From Clostridia bacterium (GTDB taxonomy: Bacteria > Bacillota > Clostridia > Christensenellales > Borkfalkiaceae): DNA of 64,000 bases. The stretch lies in contig JAGAIP010000003.1 in NCBI GenBank assembly GCA_017626495.1, positions 310,001 through 374,000 on the forward strand, given 5' to 3'. Numbering within the stretch: position 1 is the stretch's first letter; each line of letters opens with the position of its first letter. The position numbers were made by a program, and so were the translations under genes. This document shows positions 16,490-25,806 of this stretch, piece after piece. The notes under the pieces are model-generated. The model was not told the DNA's origin and did not search any database. It worked only from the letters and a program-made list of their open reading frames with translations.

Positions 16490-18012
16490 CTTCTTAAAAA
16501 CTTCTTAAATAATCCGTCTATCATGTCCTTTTCTTCTTTATTCATTCCCAGGAAATAAACAGAAATTGCATAAATAACAGTGTAAGCTAAAGCTAACAAA
16601 ATAAAATCTACTAAGCTGTTGAATTTATAAAAAAGCATTAAACATACACCACATGCAATAGGAATAATCATTCCTGGCACTGTTTTTCCTATCGATTTCC
16701 AAAACTCAATTACATTAATTCCAAGTTTCTTTTGGTAGTAGATATTCATAATTAAACCATTAGCGACTAACAGTGAAATAGTCGTTCCTATAGCCGTTCC
16801 TATTTCACCCCACATCATAGCAAACCAAATTGATATTCCAACATTTAAGATAGCCATTATTAAATAAACAAGAGATCTAAACTGATGTTTATTTTTCGCC
16901 CTTTGAATCTCTATTCCAATATTTTGAATCAATGGAATTATTGCCGGAGCCATAAGTAATAATGCAACCCAATACGCATTACCGTAATCATTTCCAGCCC
17001 ACTTTGATATAAAGAATTGACCGAAGAATATGAAACCAAGTAAGACAAAAGTCATAATAAACCACTGAATTCTCCCAACTTTAATAAACAATGTGGTAAG
17101 TTGCTCGTCCATATTTTCTTCGTTTTTTGAAACAATTAAATTAACTTTTGGAGCAAATACACTAGAAACCGCAGTTGAAAATGAAGTAAACATTGAGTTT
17201 ATTTGAGCGCCAACGGCATATACTGCCACAGCAGCACCACTGCATATCTTGCCTAAAATCACTTTATCTGTCTGCCAATTGATTTGATCTATCAATTGAT
17301 TCATTGCGATAAATAAAGAGAAAAAGAAAATATCTCTTAATAAATGAAAATCTGGACTTTTGAATGATACCCTCATCCCCAGTTTCGTAAAACAATAAAA
17401 GATATTAGTTGCATCAACAATAAGAGAAATTACCGTGGTTGATATAACCATTCCTATTGAGCCATAACCTAAATACAATAGAACTATATTTACAGCAGGA
17501 CTTATAATGGTTTTTCCCATATTTATTATTTTTTGAAAAATAAATTTTTCTTGTGAAGTAATGTAGGATGTAAAAACTGAAACGGGGAAAGAAACAGCCA
17601 AATTGATTGTCAAAAAAAACATCAATACTTTGGCAATTTCAATCTCTTCCTTTGTATACGTATCATTATAAAATATCTCAGCATTACTAGCTAACACTAA
17701 ACCGCCAAGTAGTGAAACCAAGCCCATTACCGTAAAAACAAGCAAATAAAGCCCATTCATTCGCTTTATTCCATCTTGGTTATTCTCTCTCTTATAAATA
17801 GAATAGAAACGTATATAGCTTGCACCGAATCCCAAAGATAACAAACTTAAATATGCAATAATTGAAGATGCTAAATTATATATACCATATTCAGTTTTCC
17901 CGAGTAACCGGAGCATTATTGGAGTGTATGCTAGAGAGATTATTATTCCTAATGCCATTTGAGCATATTGCAATACAACCCCAAAGGTTCTTTGTTTGCT
18001 ACTACTTATCAT
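16486..18012 (-). CDS. Wzx-type polysaccharide flippase
   Basis: A 508-residue membrane protein of the MOP/MATE superfamily with about 12-14 predicted helices, starting with a short cytoplasmic stretch and GVVLQYAQMALGIIISLAYT. It would move the lipid-linked repeat unit from the inner to the outer face of the membrane for the EpsG-type polymerase encoded upstream at 30787-31857. It overlaps the pyruvyltransferase and Fe-S genes by 4 nt each, so the three are one translational unit. No simple-repeat tract lies in it, unlike several neighbours. It is the only flippase in the locus. Confidence 0.92.
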   Translation of the reverse strand: MISSSKQRTFGVVLQYAQMALGIIISLAYTPIMLRLLGKTEYGIYNLASSIIAYLSLLSLGFGASYIRFYSIYKRENNQDGIKRMNGLYLLVFTVMGLVSLLGGLVLASNAEIFYNDTYTKEEIEIAKVLMFFLTINLAVSFPVSVFTSYITSQEKFIFQKIINMGKTIISPAVNIVLLYLGYGSIGMVISTTVISLIVDATNIFYCFTKLGMRVSFKSPDFHLLRDIFFFSLFIAMNQLIDQINWQTDKVILGKICSGAAVAVYAVGAQINSMFTSFSTAVSSVFAPKVNLIVSKNEENMDEQLTTLFIKVGRIQWFIMTFVLLGFIFFGQFFISKWAGNDYGNAYWVALLLMAPAIIPLIQNIGIEIQRAKNKHQFRSLVYLIMAILNVGISIWFAMMWGEIGTAIGTTISLLVANGLIMNIYYQKKLGINVIEFWKSIGKTVPGMIIPIACGVCLMLFYKFNSLVDFILLALAYTVIYAISVYFLGMNKEEKDMIDGLFKKFLRR

Positions 18013-19079
18013 TCCTTAAATGCCTCATCCAAATAAGCTTTAAATTTCTGTTGTTCTACTAACAAATAACTCTTATCGTAATTAACTTCTAAAATATGAT
18101 CTAAATTTGAATCATCACTCAGGTATATTTCATTAGAAAGATGTAGAACTCTTACTAAATTTGTTAATCTAGAATTTATCGAAGGTCCACTATCTATTCT
18201 TTTAAAAATTCTTAATGGCTTCTCATAAATATATGAAAAAACTGAGCCATGAAATGAGTCTGTAAGCATAATACTGCAGTGCTTTATTAACCAAATAAAT
18301 TCAGAAGGTCCACAAGAATAGTATTCACTACTCTCGTCCAATATATTAATAACATCTAAACCATATTTTTTTGAAATTAGAGCCACAATTGTTTTATAAT
18401 CAATTGATAAATCACCTAAAAAATAAAGTAAAATATACTTTTTATTCTCATCATGAAACTTAGGTTTTTTACAAATAATATCCCACTCTTTATCCGAAAG
18501 CATTAGAGTTGGATCAATTAAAGTTGTACACTCTATGTCGGTAAGAGTAGAAATAATGTTTGAACCAGATTCTTCTCGACACGATAATACTTTAAAATTG
18601 TTGATATATTTTTTAAATTCTATATTTTGTAATTCGGTTAATTTGTCAACTCCAATACTAGGTGCAATGGCTATATTATTTCCCCTCTTTTTTGAAAAGC
18701 CAAGCATATAAAAATACATATCTTTACAAAAATATGGATTCCAAACTTGATCAGAACCTGTAATAAAAAAAGCTTCCATTTCACCAAAAGAATTCATTTC
18801 ATTTTTATTGTAATTTTTAATTATTTTATGATAAAAATGTATATTTCTATTAAATTTACCAAACGACTTCATCCTTCGATATAATATCTTTTTTTTCTTT
18901 GAAAATAAAGATATTATACCCCAATAAAATTGTCTAAATGCACGAAAAAGCATAATAAATTTATACTTATGAGAAATTACACTCCTTCCGCCTGTAAGCT
19001 TCTGCATAGCATAGTTTTGTAATCTGTTTCCATAATTAAAAACATCTTGAATTGTTATAATAAATCGTTTTTTTTCCAT
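18009..19079 (-). CDS. Polysaccharide pyruvyl transferase family protein
   Basis: A 356-residue WcaK-like protein. Family marks are the N-terminal ITIQDVFNYGNRLQNYA, the central FITGSDQVWNPYF, CREESG, and the late LTDSFHGSVFSYIYEKP with the conserved His. The family transfers pyruvate from phosphoenolpyruvate to a sugar, making a ketal, though many members in such loci are untested. I chose the ATG at 19079, before MEKKRF, with GAGAG upstream; the frame extends 13 codons further without a ribosome site. The gene partners with the Fe-S protein two genes on. Base composition is very AT-rich. Confidence 0.88.
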   Translation of the reverse strand: MEKKRFIITIQDVFNYGNRLQNYAMQKLTGGRSVISHKYKFIMLFRAFRQFYWGIISLFSKKKKILYRRMKSFGKFNRNIHFYHKIIKNYNKNEMNSFGEMEAFFITGSDQVWNPYFCKDMYFYMLGFSKKRGNNIAIAPSIGVDKLTELQNIEFKKYINNFKVLSCREESGSNIISTLTDIECTTLIDPTLMLSDKEWDIICKKPKFHDENKKYILLYFLGDLSIDYKTIVALISKKYGLDVINILDESSEYYSCGPSEFIWLIKHCSIMLTDSFHGSVFSYIYEKPLRIFKRIDSGPSINSRLTNLVRVLHLSNEIYLSDDSNLDHILEVNYDKSYLLVEQQKFKAYLDEAFKE

Positions 19080-19256
19080 TTCCCGTCGACTCTCCAATAG
19101 AAATATTATTAATTTCAAAATTCATAATTATCTATATATTCTTTGTTTTTTTTAGCTTGAATTGTCAAGCTAAATGCAACACTTTTTTAAAGATAAATAA
19201 TAATCATACAGCTTAATCCAATCTTAATTTAAAATAAATTTTTTAATAACTTATAT

Positions 19257-20138
19257 TCATAGTCGCAAATTTTGTGTAATCTTTAATCTTTTATAGTAAC
19301 GCTTATTATTACTTAAAAACTCATTGACATAGTGCCACACATCAATTTTTTTTGCAACCCAGGATTTGTAAAATAAATCAGCCGTATTATACGCTAAGTA
19401 AGAGAAAGCAGTTTTTAATGAATCTTTATAACTATTCAGTTCGTCAATAATTGCTTTGCTTGCATTCAATATAGTGGCTTTTTTTAAATCAACTGATCCA
19501 TGCATTAAAGATTCATCTAATTCTCGATAGTTATATAATGTGTTAGCAAGATAAACAACTCTGTTACATTGTTTAAAAGATTGAATAACAAATAGAAAAT
19601 CCTCAGCCACAGAAATATTTTCATTAAATCTTATTGTTTTTAGTATTTCTTTTTTAAAGAGTATTCCCCAACATTCTCTTTTTTCATGATTACTATCAAA
19701 AAAATTATAGTTCTCATCTATCGATATAACTTCCTTGAATCTTCTTTCATAGTAATTAATTATCGTTCCATCTTTTTTCCTTACTAGATAGTGACCAAAA
19801 GCAACATCAAATCCATTACATATTTCACCATAAAGGCATTCCAAATAATTACTCTGAACCCAATCATCTCCATCAATAAATGTTATAAAATCACCACTAG
19901 AATAGTCTAAACCAATATTCCTTGCCGAGGAAACTCCGCCGTTTTTCTTATGAATAACAACAATGCGATTATCTTTTTTTGCGTATTCGTCACAAAGTTG
20001 AGGACAATTATCCGGTGAACCATCATCGACTAGAATTAACTCAAAATCTGTAAATGTCTAGTTTAAAAGACTATCAAGACATCTATTAAGATATTCTTCT
20101 ACTTTATAAATTGGAACTATTATACTAATCTTAGGCAT
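19257..20138 (-). pseudogene. Glycosyltransferase family 2 with an in-frame amber codon
   Basis: Reading from the ATG at 20138 gives a normal GT2 start (MPKISIIVPIYKVEEYLNRC), then TAG as codon 27 (20060-20058) where the family usually has Gln or a similar residue, then an uninterrupted frame to 19257. After the stop come VDDGSPDN, NGGVSSARNIGL and FIDGDDW, the nucleotide-sugar and metal-binding motifs. A single C-to-T change (CAG to TAG) explains the break. The last 195 residues could be made from an internal ATG at 19844 but would lack the catalytic core. So this copy is inactive unless the stop is read through. Confidence 0.88.
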
Positions 20139-20158
20139 AAAAACTTTCCCATCCTTTT

Positions 20159-20236
20159 CTATCCATTAACACATCGTTCAATATATTCAGCCCCGTTATA
20201 AATTGGACAAATTATACTAATTAAGCAATTATTCAT
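20159..20236 (-). pseudogene. Remnant of a second GT2 glycosyltransferase (N-terminus only)
   Basis: Twenty-five codons from ATG 20236 read MNNCLISIICPIYNGAEYIE and then RCVNG before a TAG. This is the first strand and helix of a GT2 enzyme with nothing following. It lies 20 bases before the start of the amber-interrupted GT2, as if a gene were deleted down to its start when the next one was brought in. It has an AGGTG ribosome site and may still be translated as a tiny peptide. Confidence 0.7.
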
Positions 20237-20247
20237 ATGGCTTCACC

Positions 20248-21177
20248 TTAAAAGTTTGCAATTATTTGCTTGCTATAACTCTCATCAACTATACTATCAT
20301 CGGGATTTCTACCATTCGAATTCTCATTTGTATACTTTCCTGGTATTGCAATTTTATCTTTAGCTTTTCTTAAATAGTATTCATATTGAATATCAATATG
20401 ACCCAAATCAAGTGCTTGATAACCTTTTTGCCAAAGTCGATAAGCAAGGACTGTTGCCGCCATTCCTGCAGCAAGAATAAATAACGTGTTTTCTTTTACA
20501 TACTCGTTCTTATTCTCCTCTATCCAATCCATGACTTCGTATATTTTTTCATAAGCATTTTTTGCTGGTAACAGGATTCTTTTAAATTCAGAAGCCTCCT
20601 CAAATAAATCATTACCCACCCCTAATCGAGTTTTCTCACCTTCAATACATATAATTGGACGACCTTTCCAAACTTCCTTAAAAGACTCAATGATCGGGAT
20701 ACAAGCTGTCTTATCCTCTAAATCAGAATAAAACCTTGTACTATTTGTGTTGGCATATACTATATCCAAATAATTTGATGGTAATTTTTCTATAATTCGA
20801 TTTCTATATTCCCCCATAAATGACTTCCAAAAATCTCTCGACTTCTTTTCATAACGTGAAACATCATTGAAAGTATCAGGAAGTCCTATCATAATTCCAT
20901 TAGAAGTGTTTGATACAACTTCTAATAAATCCTTAGTAAGTTCAGGGGTGCATTTTTGAAAAGGGCTATAATCAAGCCCTAACATTAAATAGAACTCTCC
21001 ATCGCCAAATCTCGCCAAAGACAATTTCTCGTCTTTTATCTTATTAATTGTCTCTATCGAAGTTAATACATGAGGATTGTTTCTTCTTACCCCCCCCCAA
21101 TTTAAATCATACTTGATTCGATTACCAAATAGATTTAATCTATACTCAACACTCTTAAAAATTCTTTTAATAAACAT
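20248..21177 (-). CDS. GT-D fold glycosyltransferase (DUF1792 family)
   Basis: A 309-residue protein with the GT-D signature LSLARFGDGEFYLMLG (near residue 60) and the acidic QALDLGHIDIQYEY near 265, as in the SP_1767/DUF1792 enzymes that add a hexose to glycoproteins or glycans. I chose the ATG at 21177, which has GGAGG five bases before; upstream starts overlap the previous gene. A G9 tract (21098-21090) encodes WGGV at about residues 27-30. As written the gene is in frame, but gain or loss of one G would stop translation almost at once. It is thus a likely on/off gene, currently on. Confidence 0.85.
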   Translation of the reverse strand: MFIKRIFKSVEYRLNLFGNRIKYDLNWGGVRRNNPHVLTSIETINKIKDEKLSLARFGDGEFYLMLGLDYSPFQKCTPELTKDLLEVVSNTSNGIMIGLPDTFNDVSRYEKKSRDFWKSFMGEYRNRIIEKLPSNYLDIVYANTNSTRFYSDLEDKTACIPIIESFKEVWKGRPIICIEGEKTRLGVGNDLFEEASEFKRILLPAKNAYEKIYEVMDWIEENKNEYVKENTLFILAAGMAATVLAYRLWQKGYQALDLGHIDIQYEYYLRKAKDKIAIPGKYTNENSNGRNPDDSIVDESYSKQIIANF

Positions 21178-21190
21178 TTTCGCCTCCATT

Positions 21191-22114
21191 CTAAAACCCA
21201 AAACATACTGCCATTGCATATAACTTAAACTTAATTGAAATACTCGGTGATTTCAAAAAAATCACAATATTTTTTCTCGTTATTTGTCTCATATGCTTAA
21301 TTTGTTCTTTGTTTTTATATCCACAATTTTTTATCTCGTATAAGCTAAAAACAGCTGCACTTGTTAATCTTTCTTTTGCTAAATGAAATAATGTGGGGTA
21401 GTTATTTTTCGCATCTTCTACTATACTCTCCCACATGGGAATAGCTGAATATTTTTTATCCGAAAATGACAAATGCGAAATACTTGTGTTTTCTAAAACA
21501 TGATGGTATAAAATCTCGTTTGTTACAACCATCTTTTTTGATTTTTTTAATATTTGCCACAGAAACTCGGCATCTTCTCCGTATCCCGTTTTAGGGTTAA
21601 AGAAAATGCCATCCGCCAAACTTTTTTTTATGAGTTTATTCCAAAGCATACCCGTCATTCGTTTATGCTTCATAAACTCTAATAGTTGACGATCTTGATC
21701 CCATATTTCTGTTTCAATGCTTACTTCCGATTTAACCATCTCTTTCGTTTCGGCGTGATCTGCACAACAAAAAGCTATATCGGCTTCCTCCACCAAGGAA
21801 ACCATTCGTTCCACCATATCGGTTTCGATCCAATCATCTGCATCAACAAATAAGAAATACTCACCCGTCGCATTTGTAAGTCCGGTATTTCTCGCCGTAG
21901 CAACACCGCCATTCTCTTGATCGATGACCTTGATACGTTTATCGAAAGAGGAATACTCTTTCAAAATAGAAAGCGTATTGTCCTTGGAACCATCATTCAC
22001 CAAAACAATTTCAAGATTAGTATACGATTGTCCGCAAATGGAATCCAAACACCTTTTTATGAAGTTTTCCGCATTGTAAATCGGCACAATGACTGAAATC
22101 AACGGTTGAAACAT
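21191..22114 (-). CDS. Glycosyltransferase family 2
   Basis: A 307-residue GT2 enzyme: ISVIVPIYNAENFIKRCLDS, LVNDGSKDNT, NGGVATARNTG and the DXD-containing LFVDADDWIE near residue 90 are all intact. It would add a sugar to the growing repeat unit on the cytoplasmic side of the membrane; donor and linkage cannot be inferred. It has intact length and no repeat tract. It follows the phase-off acyltransferase by seven bases. Confidence 0.92.
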   Translation of the reverse strand: MFQPLISVIVPIYNAENFIKRCLDSICGQSYTNLEIVLVNDGSKDNTLSILKEYSSFDKRIKVIDQENGGVATARNTGLTNATGEYFLFVDADDWIETDMVERMVSLVEEADIAFCCADHAETKEMVKSEVSIETEIWDQDRQLLEFMKHKRMTGMLWNKLIKKSLADGIFFNPKTGYGEDAEFLWQILKKSKKMVVTNEILYHHVLENTSISHLSFSDKKYSAIPMWESIVEDAKNNYPTLFHLAKERLTSAAVFSLYEIKNCGYKNKEQIKHMRQITRKNIVIFLKSPSISIKFKLYAMAVCFGF

Positions 22115-22121
22115 TTAATTT

Positions 22122-23191
22122 TTATCCTTTCACTTTTCGTAATTTTAAATATATTTTGCTACATCCCAAATTGAGATATTTGATTACTGTTTGATAAATC
22201 ATTGCGCCTATTAGACTCAACACAACACAAAGCAAGAATATAAGTACGATATTCTTCGTCCAAAGTAATGCAGGTGCGAAAATATCGCTTACATACGTTG
22301 AGTAGAATACGGCATGAAAGAACCAAATACCTGTTGAATACTTGCCAAGTATTGAAAATAACCAATTAATGGGTTTTACATTCTTCTCTGTCAAATAAGT
22401 AAAAATTATAACTGCGAATAATATCAGTAACGGCGTATAAAAAACGTCCAACAAGAACCCAAAGATAGAAGATACATAATACCTAGCAACGAGCACGACC
22501 GCAATTCCTACAAACGAAATCAAAACGTTATACCATGTAGATTTAAGTTTTGCAGTTATTTTCGGAATGATCTTGTATTGTGCCGTATAATAACCAATCA
22601 AACAACAAGGTAAATACAAAAAACAACTGAATGCATCGTGTATAAGCGTTATTTCTTCGTAGTTTGGAATACTATGTAATGCAACTTCAATCAAGAAAGG
22701 CACTACCGTCAATAATCCAAGATTGATAAGCCAGCTGTATTTAGTCTTTTTCTCAATCCATTGAAACAACTTATCACAAAGTGGCAACACGAGCATAGCA
22801 AACACATAAAAGAACACATACCACGCATACCAATTGAGATTAGGCAGTAAACCGAATAGCTGAACGACAAAATCCCAAGCGGTAAGCTGATAACCCTTTA
22901 CAAGAGCCACGGGAATAAATATCGTAAATAAAATCAGCCAATAAATTTCAAGCAATTGCCAAATCTTTTTAAAACTATACTTGTAGCTTTTATCTTTTGC
23001 GAAGAAATAGGCGTATCCCGTGATAAAGGCGTACATCGCAACGCAAATTTTAAACGTTGCGGCAAAGGATGCTACCCCCCCCATAAAATTATTCCTGTAC
23101 CTTCGTAAGCAGAGACGGTACCGAATACATGATGGGCGACCATGAATAAAATAGCAAGCCCTTTTATCATTTGCGTTACTTGTTTTGTCAT
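22122..23191 (-). pseudogene. Acyltransferase (acyltransferase_3 family), switched off at a G8 tract
   Basis: From ATG 23191 the frame encodes MTKQVTQMIKGLAILFMVAH, nearly the same start as the intact paralogue next door, runs 39 codons to LWGG and hits TAG just after eight G (23082-23075). In the next frame the protein continues as VASFAATFKICVAMYAFITG for a further 310 or so residues with about ten membrane helices, ending at 22122. Nine G would join the parts into a 356-residue protein ending in WGGVAS at the junction, which aligns with the paralogue. An internal start ATGGGGG cannot replace the first helix and its catalytic His. The gene is therefore intact apart from one base in a homopolymer. 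Confidence 0.85.
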
Positions 23192-24242
23192 AACTTCTCC
23201 AAAATGATTTTAATATTCTTTTTTCTTCTTTAATAAAATAGGAATTTTCACAATAGATTTATAGAGCAATTCCAAACCAACGCCAACAATAAAACTGATT
23301 ACAACACACATAATATAAATTATAGGCGAGAACCTAAATACAGATAAAATAGGTTGGAAGAACCATGTTGTGCATGGCGTAAAAAATGTTGCATGAAAAA
23401 ACCACATAGCAGTGGAATATTTGCCCAATGATTCCAATGGTTTACTTACAATTTTCAGCTTTAAATCCCGTAACAAAGTACTCAAAGCCAAAATTAAAAT
23501 AAAAACAATAACAATATCTTGATTAAAGCCGAAAATACTTTTACCAATAAAATGACCTGACAATCTTTTAACCACTAATGCCAACCCAGCAATCAATAAC
23601 CAAATCATTTTAGGGATTTTAATCTTTTCTCCAATCTTGCCAAACAAACTAAATTTTGCTGTGATATAGCCAAGTGTTACAAATTGAAAATAAAACAAAC
23701 ACTCGGATATAATCTTAAATATAGTATAAGAATTCAAATCCAAAAGATTATCGACTAAAAAGCTACAAATAGGCAAAACGATAAATAAAAAAATCAAATT
23801 AGCGATGTTTGGCAGTTTAGCGACTATCGGAAGCAGTGCCATGCAAAAAACATAAAAATATATGTACCAAGAAAGACAGTTTAAATTGGGTGTAATACCA
23901 AATATATCCGTCAAAAGCTGAGGAAAGGATATTTTATATCCCCCCCCGACAATTGCAAAAGGTATAAAAATAAGAACTAACTGCAACCAGTAACGAGATA
24001 GGAGTGCAAATATCTTTTTCAAACTATATCGAAGATTTTTGTTTGACACAAACAAGTAAGTATAACCCGTAATAAAGGCATATATGCCTACGCAAATCTT
24101 AAAAATACTACCGATGCCAACTTCAAATCGTGATAAAACAGGAGCGTTTTCGATAATCCAATACTCTTGAATTAGAACGTGATGCAAAATCATAAATAAT
24201 ATTGCAACACCTTTTATCATTTGCGTTACTTGTTTTGTCATA
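23160..24242. repeat. 33-bp exact direct repeat at the starts of two tandem acyltransferase genes
   Basis: Bases 23160-23192 and 24210-24242 are identical and encode the first ten or so residues (MTKQVTQMIKG) of the two paralogues. The rest of the genes has diverged. Such a repeat allows recombination that would delete or fuse one gene. Confidence 0.75.
23210..24241 (-). CDS. Membrane acyltransferase (acyltransferase_3 family)
   Basis: A 343-residue protein with about ten membrane helices. MLHHVL-type His-His pair at the end of the first helix (FMILHHVLIQEYW) fits the catalytic site of the family, and ICVGIYAFITGYTYLF is a further family motif. It probably O-acylates a sugar of the surface polysaccharide using acyl-CoA. 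A G8 tract (23947-23940) encodes VGGGY near residue 100 and is in frame here, so this copy is on while its downstream paralogue is off. The start has GGAG upstream. Confidence 0.88.
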   Translation of the reverse strand: MTKQVTQMIKGVAILFMILHHVLIQEYWIIENAPVLSRFEVGIGSIFKICVGIYAFITGYTYLFVSNKNLRYSLKKIFALLSRYWLQLVLIFIPFAIVGGGYKISFPQLLTDIFGITPNLNCLSWYIYFYVFCMALLPIVAKLPNIANLIFLFIVLPICSFLVDNLLDLNSYTIFKIISECLFYFQFVTLGYITAKFSLFGKIGEKIKIPKMIWLLIAGLALVVKRLSGHFIGKSIFGFNQDIVIVFILILALSTLLRDLKLKIVSKPLESLGKYSTAMWFFHATFFTPCTTWFFQPILSVFRFSPIIYIMCVVISFIVGVGLELLYKSIVKIPILLKKKKEY

Positions 24243-24253
24243 GTAACTCCTTA

Positions 24254-24808
24254 TCAATTAAATCTATACGTTTTATAATAGAACGCACCACTACGCTTGG
24301 CGGCTTCTAAGCCAACATCCGAATCTTCAAAAATAATCGTTTCGGCAGGAGTGCTTTCAAAATGAGCCATTGCCTTTAAGAAACCTTCTGGATCGGGTTT
24401 TGACTTTGTTATATCATCGTGCGTTAAAATCAAATCAAACAAATCCACCAAATCAAATTGCTGTAAAATTTCATAGCAATTCTCCTTGGAAGCCGTTGTT
24501 ACAACAGCGGTTTTATATTCTCCTCTTAAGGAGCGAATAATATCAACTAAGCCTTGATTCAAGACTGCTTTATCCAAATGTTTGGAATAGGCTTTTTTCT
24601 TTGCCTTATGCATTTTAAGCAAAGTATCTTGATCTGTCGTTGTGATTTGCGGAAGGAAATCTAAATAATGTCTTCCATTGCAAAAATCACAATAATATTG
24701 ATATTCAATTTGATATCCAAACGGAGCGATAGCATCTTTGTAGGCGTGATAGTTCACGTCCTTCGTATCAAACAACGTTCCGTCTAAATCAACTATTACA
24801 AGTTTCAA
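24254..24808 (-). CDS. HAD-superfamily phosphatase, beta-phosphoglucomutase-like
   Basis: A 184-residue HAD enzyme: motif I VIVDLDGTLFDT, motif II Thr in VVTTASKEN, Lys in TKSKPDPEGF and motif IV FEDSDVGLEAA, with a helical cap at about 15-80. It starts with TTG, supported by GAGGAA eight bases upstream. In this setting it may dephosphorylate an intermediate of an activated sugar or polyol made by the three genes upstream. It follows the NTase/HAD-like gene by 10 bases. Confidence 0.88.
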   Translation of the reverse strand: MKLVIVDLDGTLFDTKDVNYHAYKDAIAPFGYQIEYQYYCDFCNGRHYLDFLPQITTTDQDTLLKMHKAKKKAYSKHLDKAVLNQGLVDIIRSLRGEYKTAVVTTASKENCYEILQQFDLVDLFDLILTHDDITKSKPDPEGFLKAMAHFESTPAETIIFEDSDVGLEAAKRSGAFYYKTYRFN

Positions 24809-24818
24809 AATATATTCC

Positions 24819-25793
24819 TCACAGTTCGATAACTTTGTTCGTCAAAGATTCTTCCGAATCGATGATTTCTTTCGATATAGAGTAAGGGCAACCATAAACG
24901 ATTTTGATGAACTTCAAGCCTGCATCCATCAAAACTTGGAGAGCTGTATTCTTATAGCCTTCGTCATGCACGGTATAACCAATGAAAGAAGCTCCTCTTC
25001 TTTGTAACAAAGCAAGTTTCTCTTTATTGCTATCCGACAACTGTCCGTCTGCACTTAAAACGTGGTCAACGTCGATGAAATACAACGTATAATCACGCTG
25101 CATATCTTTCCAAAGGCGGTCACTCCCCCAATTTTCATATTCTTTCGCCTCAATGTAATGGAATACCTTTCCATATCTACCAATCAAGTATGAAATAATG
25201 TGACTGACGTATAACTTAGCAATGGGATAGCTCGCATCGTTCAAATGCTCATACGCTTTTAAGAAATCTTCAGCTCGTTTAAATCCGTACAAACCCAAAC
25301 AAATGACATCGGAACGAACTTGCTTTTCAATAATATCCAACAAGTTCTTTTGTTCATTCAAAATCAAGAAACTCTTATTGCGGAGATTGTGAACATCTCT
25401 TTCCCAAGTATTCAAATCCAATCCTGCAACAAAATTGCTTGTAGGAGTAACATCTAATTTCAAATAGTTATCGGCATCCTTTACGACAACGGCACCCGTT
25501 ACGCTCGCTTGATTGATTGCACGATAAACCGTTTCCGCAGGACCGGAAGTCATTTCATCCAACAAAAGCACTTCAACGGGATAATCCTTGATTTCGCTTT
25601 TGATAACTTCCGTAGCATTATATTTTAACGCATCTTCTTTCAATAAAACGATGAGAATGCGTTCATAGTCTTTTTGATACACCCCTTCAATACTTCTTTC
25701 AATCAACAGCTTACCGTTGGGGTGTCTCATTAAATACTGAGGTATTCCATTTTCGATCTTGCGGCCAACGCAAGGAATAATCAATGTACTCAT
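24819..25793 (-). CDS. Nucleotidyltransferase-like protein with C-terminal HAD-like domain
   Basis: A 324-residue protein. The N-terminal two thirds look like a sugar-nucleotidyltransferase fold: LIIPCVGRK..., then GPAETVYRA and VVVKDADNYLKL around residue 105, where the Asp would bind metal. The last 90 residues look like a HAD domain (YFIDVDHVLSADGQL) with the usual second Asp-Gly changed to Asp-His. I chose ATG 25793 (GAGGTG seven bases before) over a start overlapping the previous gene. Two-domain NT-HAD proteins suggest coupled activation and dephosphorylation, but the substrate is not recognisable. It belongs to a four-gene module with a kinase and a second nucleotidyltransferase. Confidence 0.7.
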   Translation of the reverse strand: MSTLIIPCVGRKIENGIPQYLMRHPNGKLLIERSIEGVYQKDYERILIVLLKEDALKYNATEVIKSEIKDYPVEVLLLDEMTSGPAETVYRAINQASVTGAVVVKDADNYLKLDVTPTSNFVAGLDLNTWERDVHNLRNKSFLILNEQKNLLDIIEKQVRSDVICLGLYGFKRAEDFLKAYEHLNDASYPIAKLYVSHIISYLIGRYGKVFHYIEAKEYENWGSDRLWKDMQRDYTLYFIDVDHVLSADGQLSDSNKEKLALLQRRGASFIGYTVHDEGYKNTALQVLMDAGLKFIKIVYGCPYSISKEIIDSEESLTNKVIEL

Positions 25794-25806
25794 ATCTTTC
25801 ACCTCG

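Noticed and set aside
19155-19175. AGCTTGA-CAAT-TCAAGCT hairpin before the pyruvyltransferase gene as a terminator
   Set aside because: On the minus strand it is followed by A residues, and no plus-strand gene exists to be terminated there.
20058-20060. TAG read as an amino acid (recoding) in the GT2 gene
   Set aside because: TAG serves as a normal stop in nearby genes, for example the 3777-3944 ORF, and no suppressor tRNA is seen; a point mutation is simpler.
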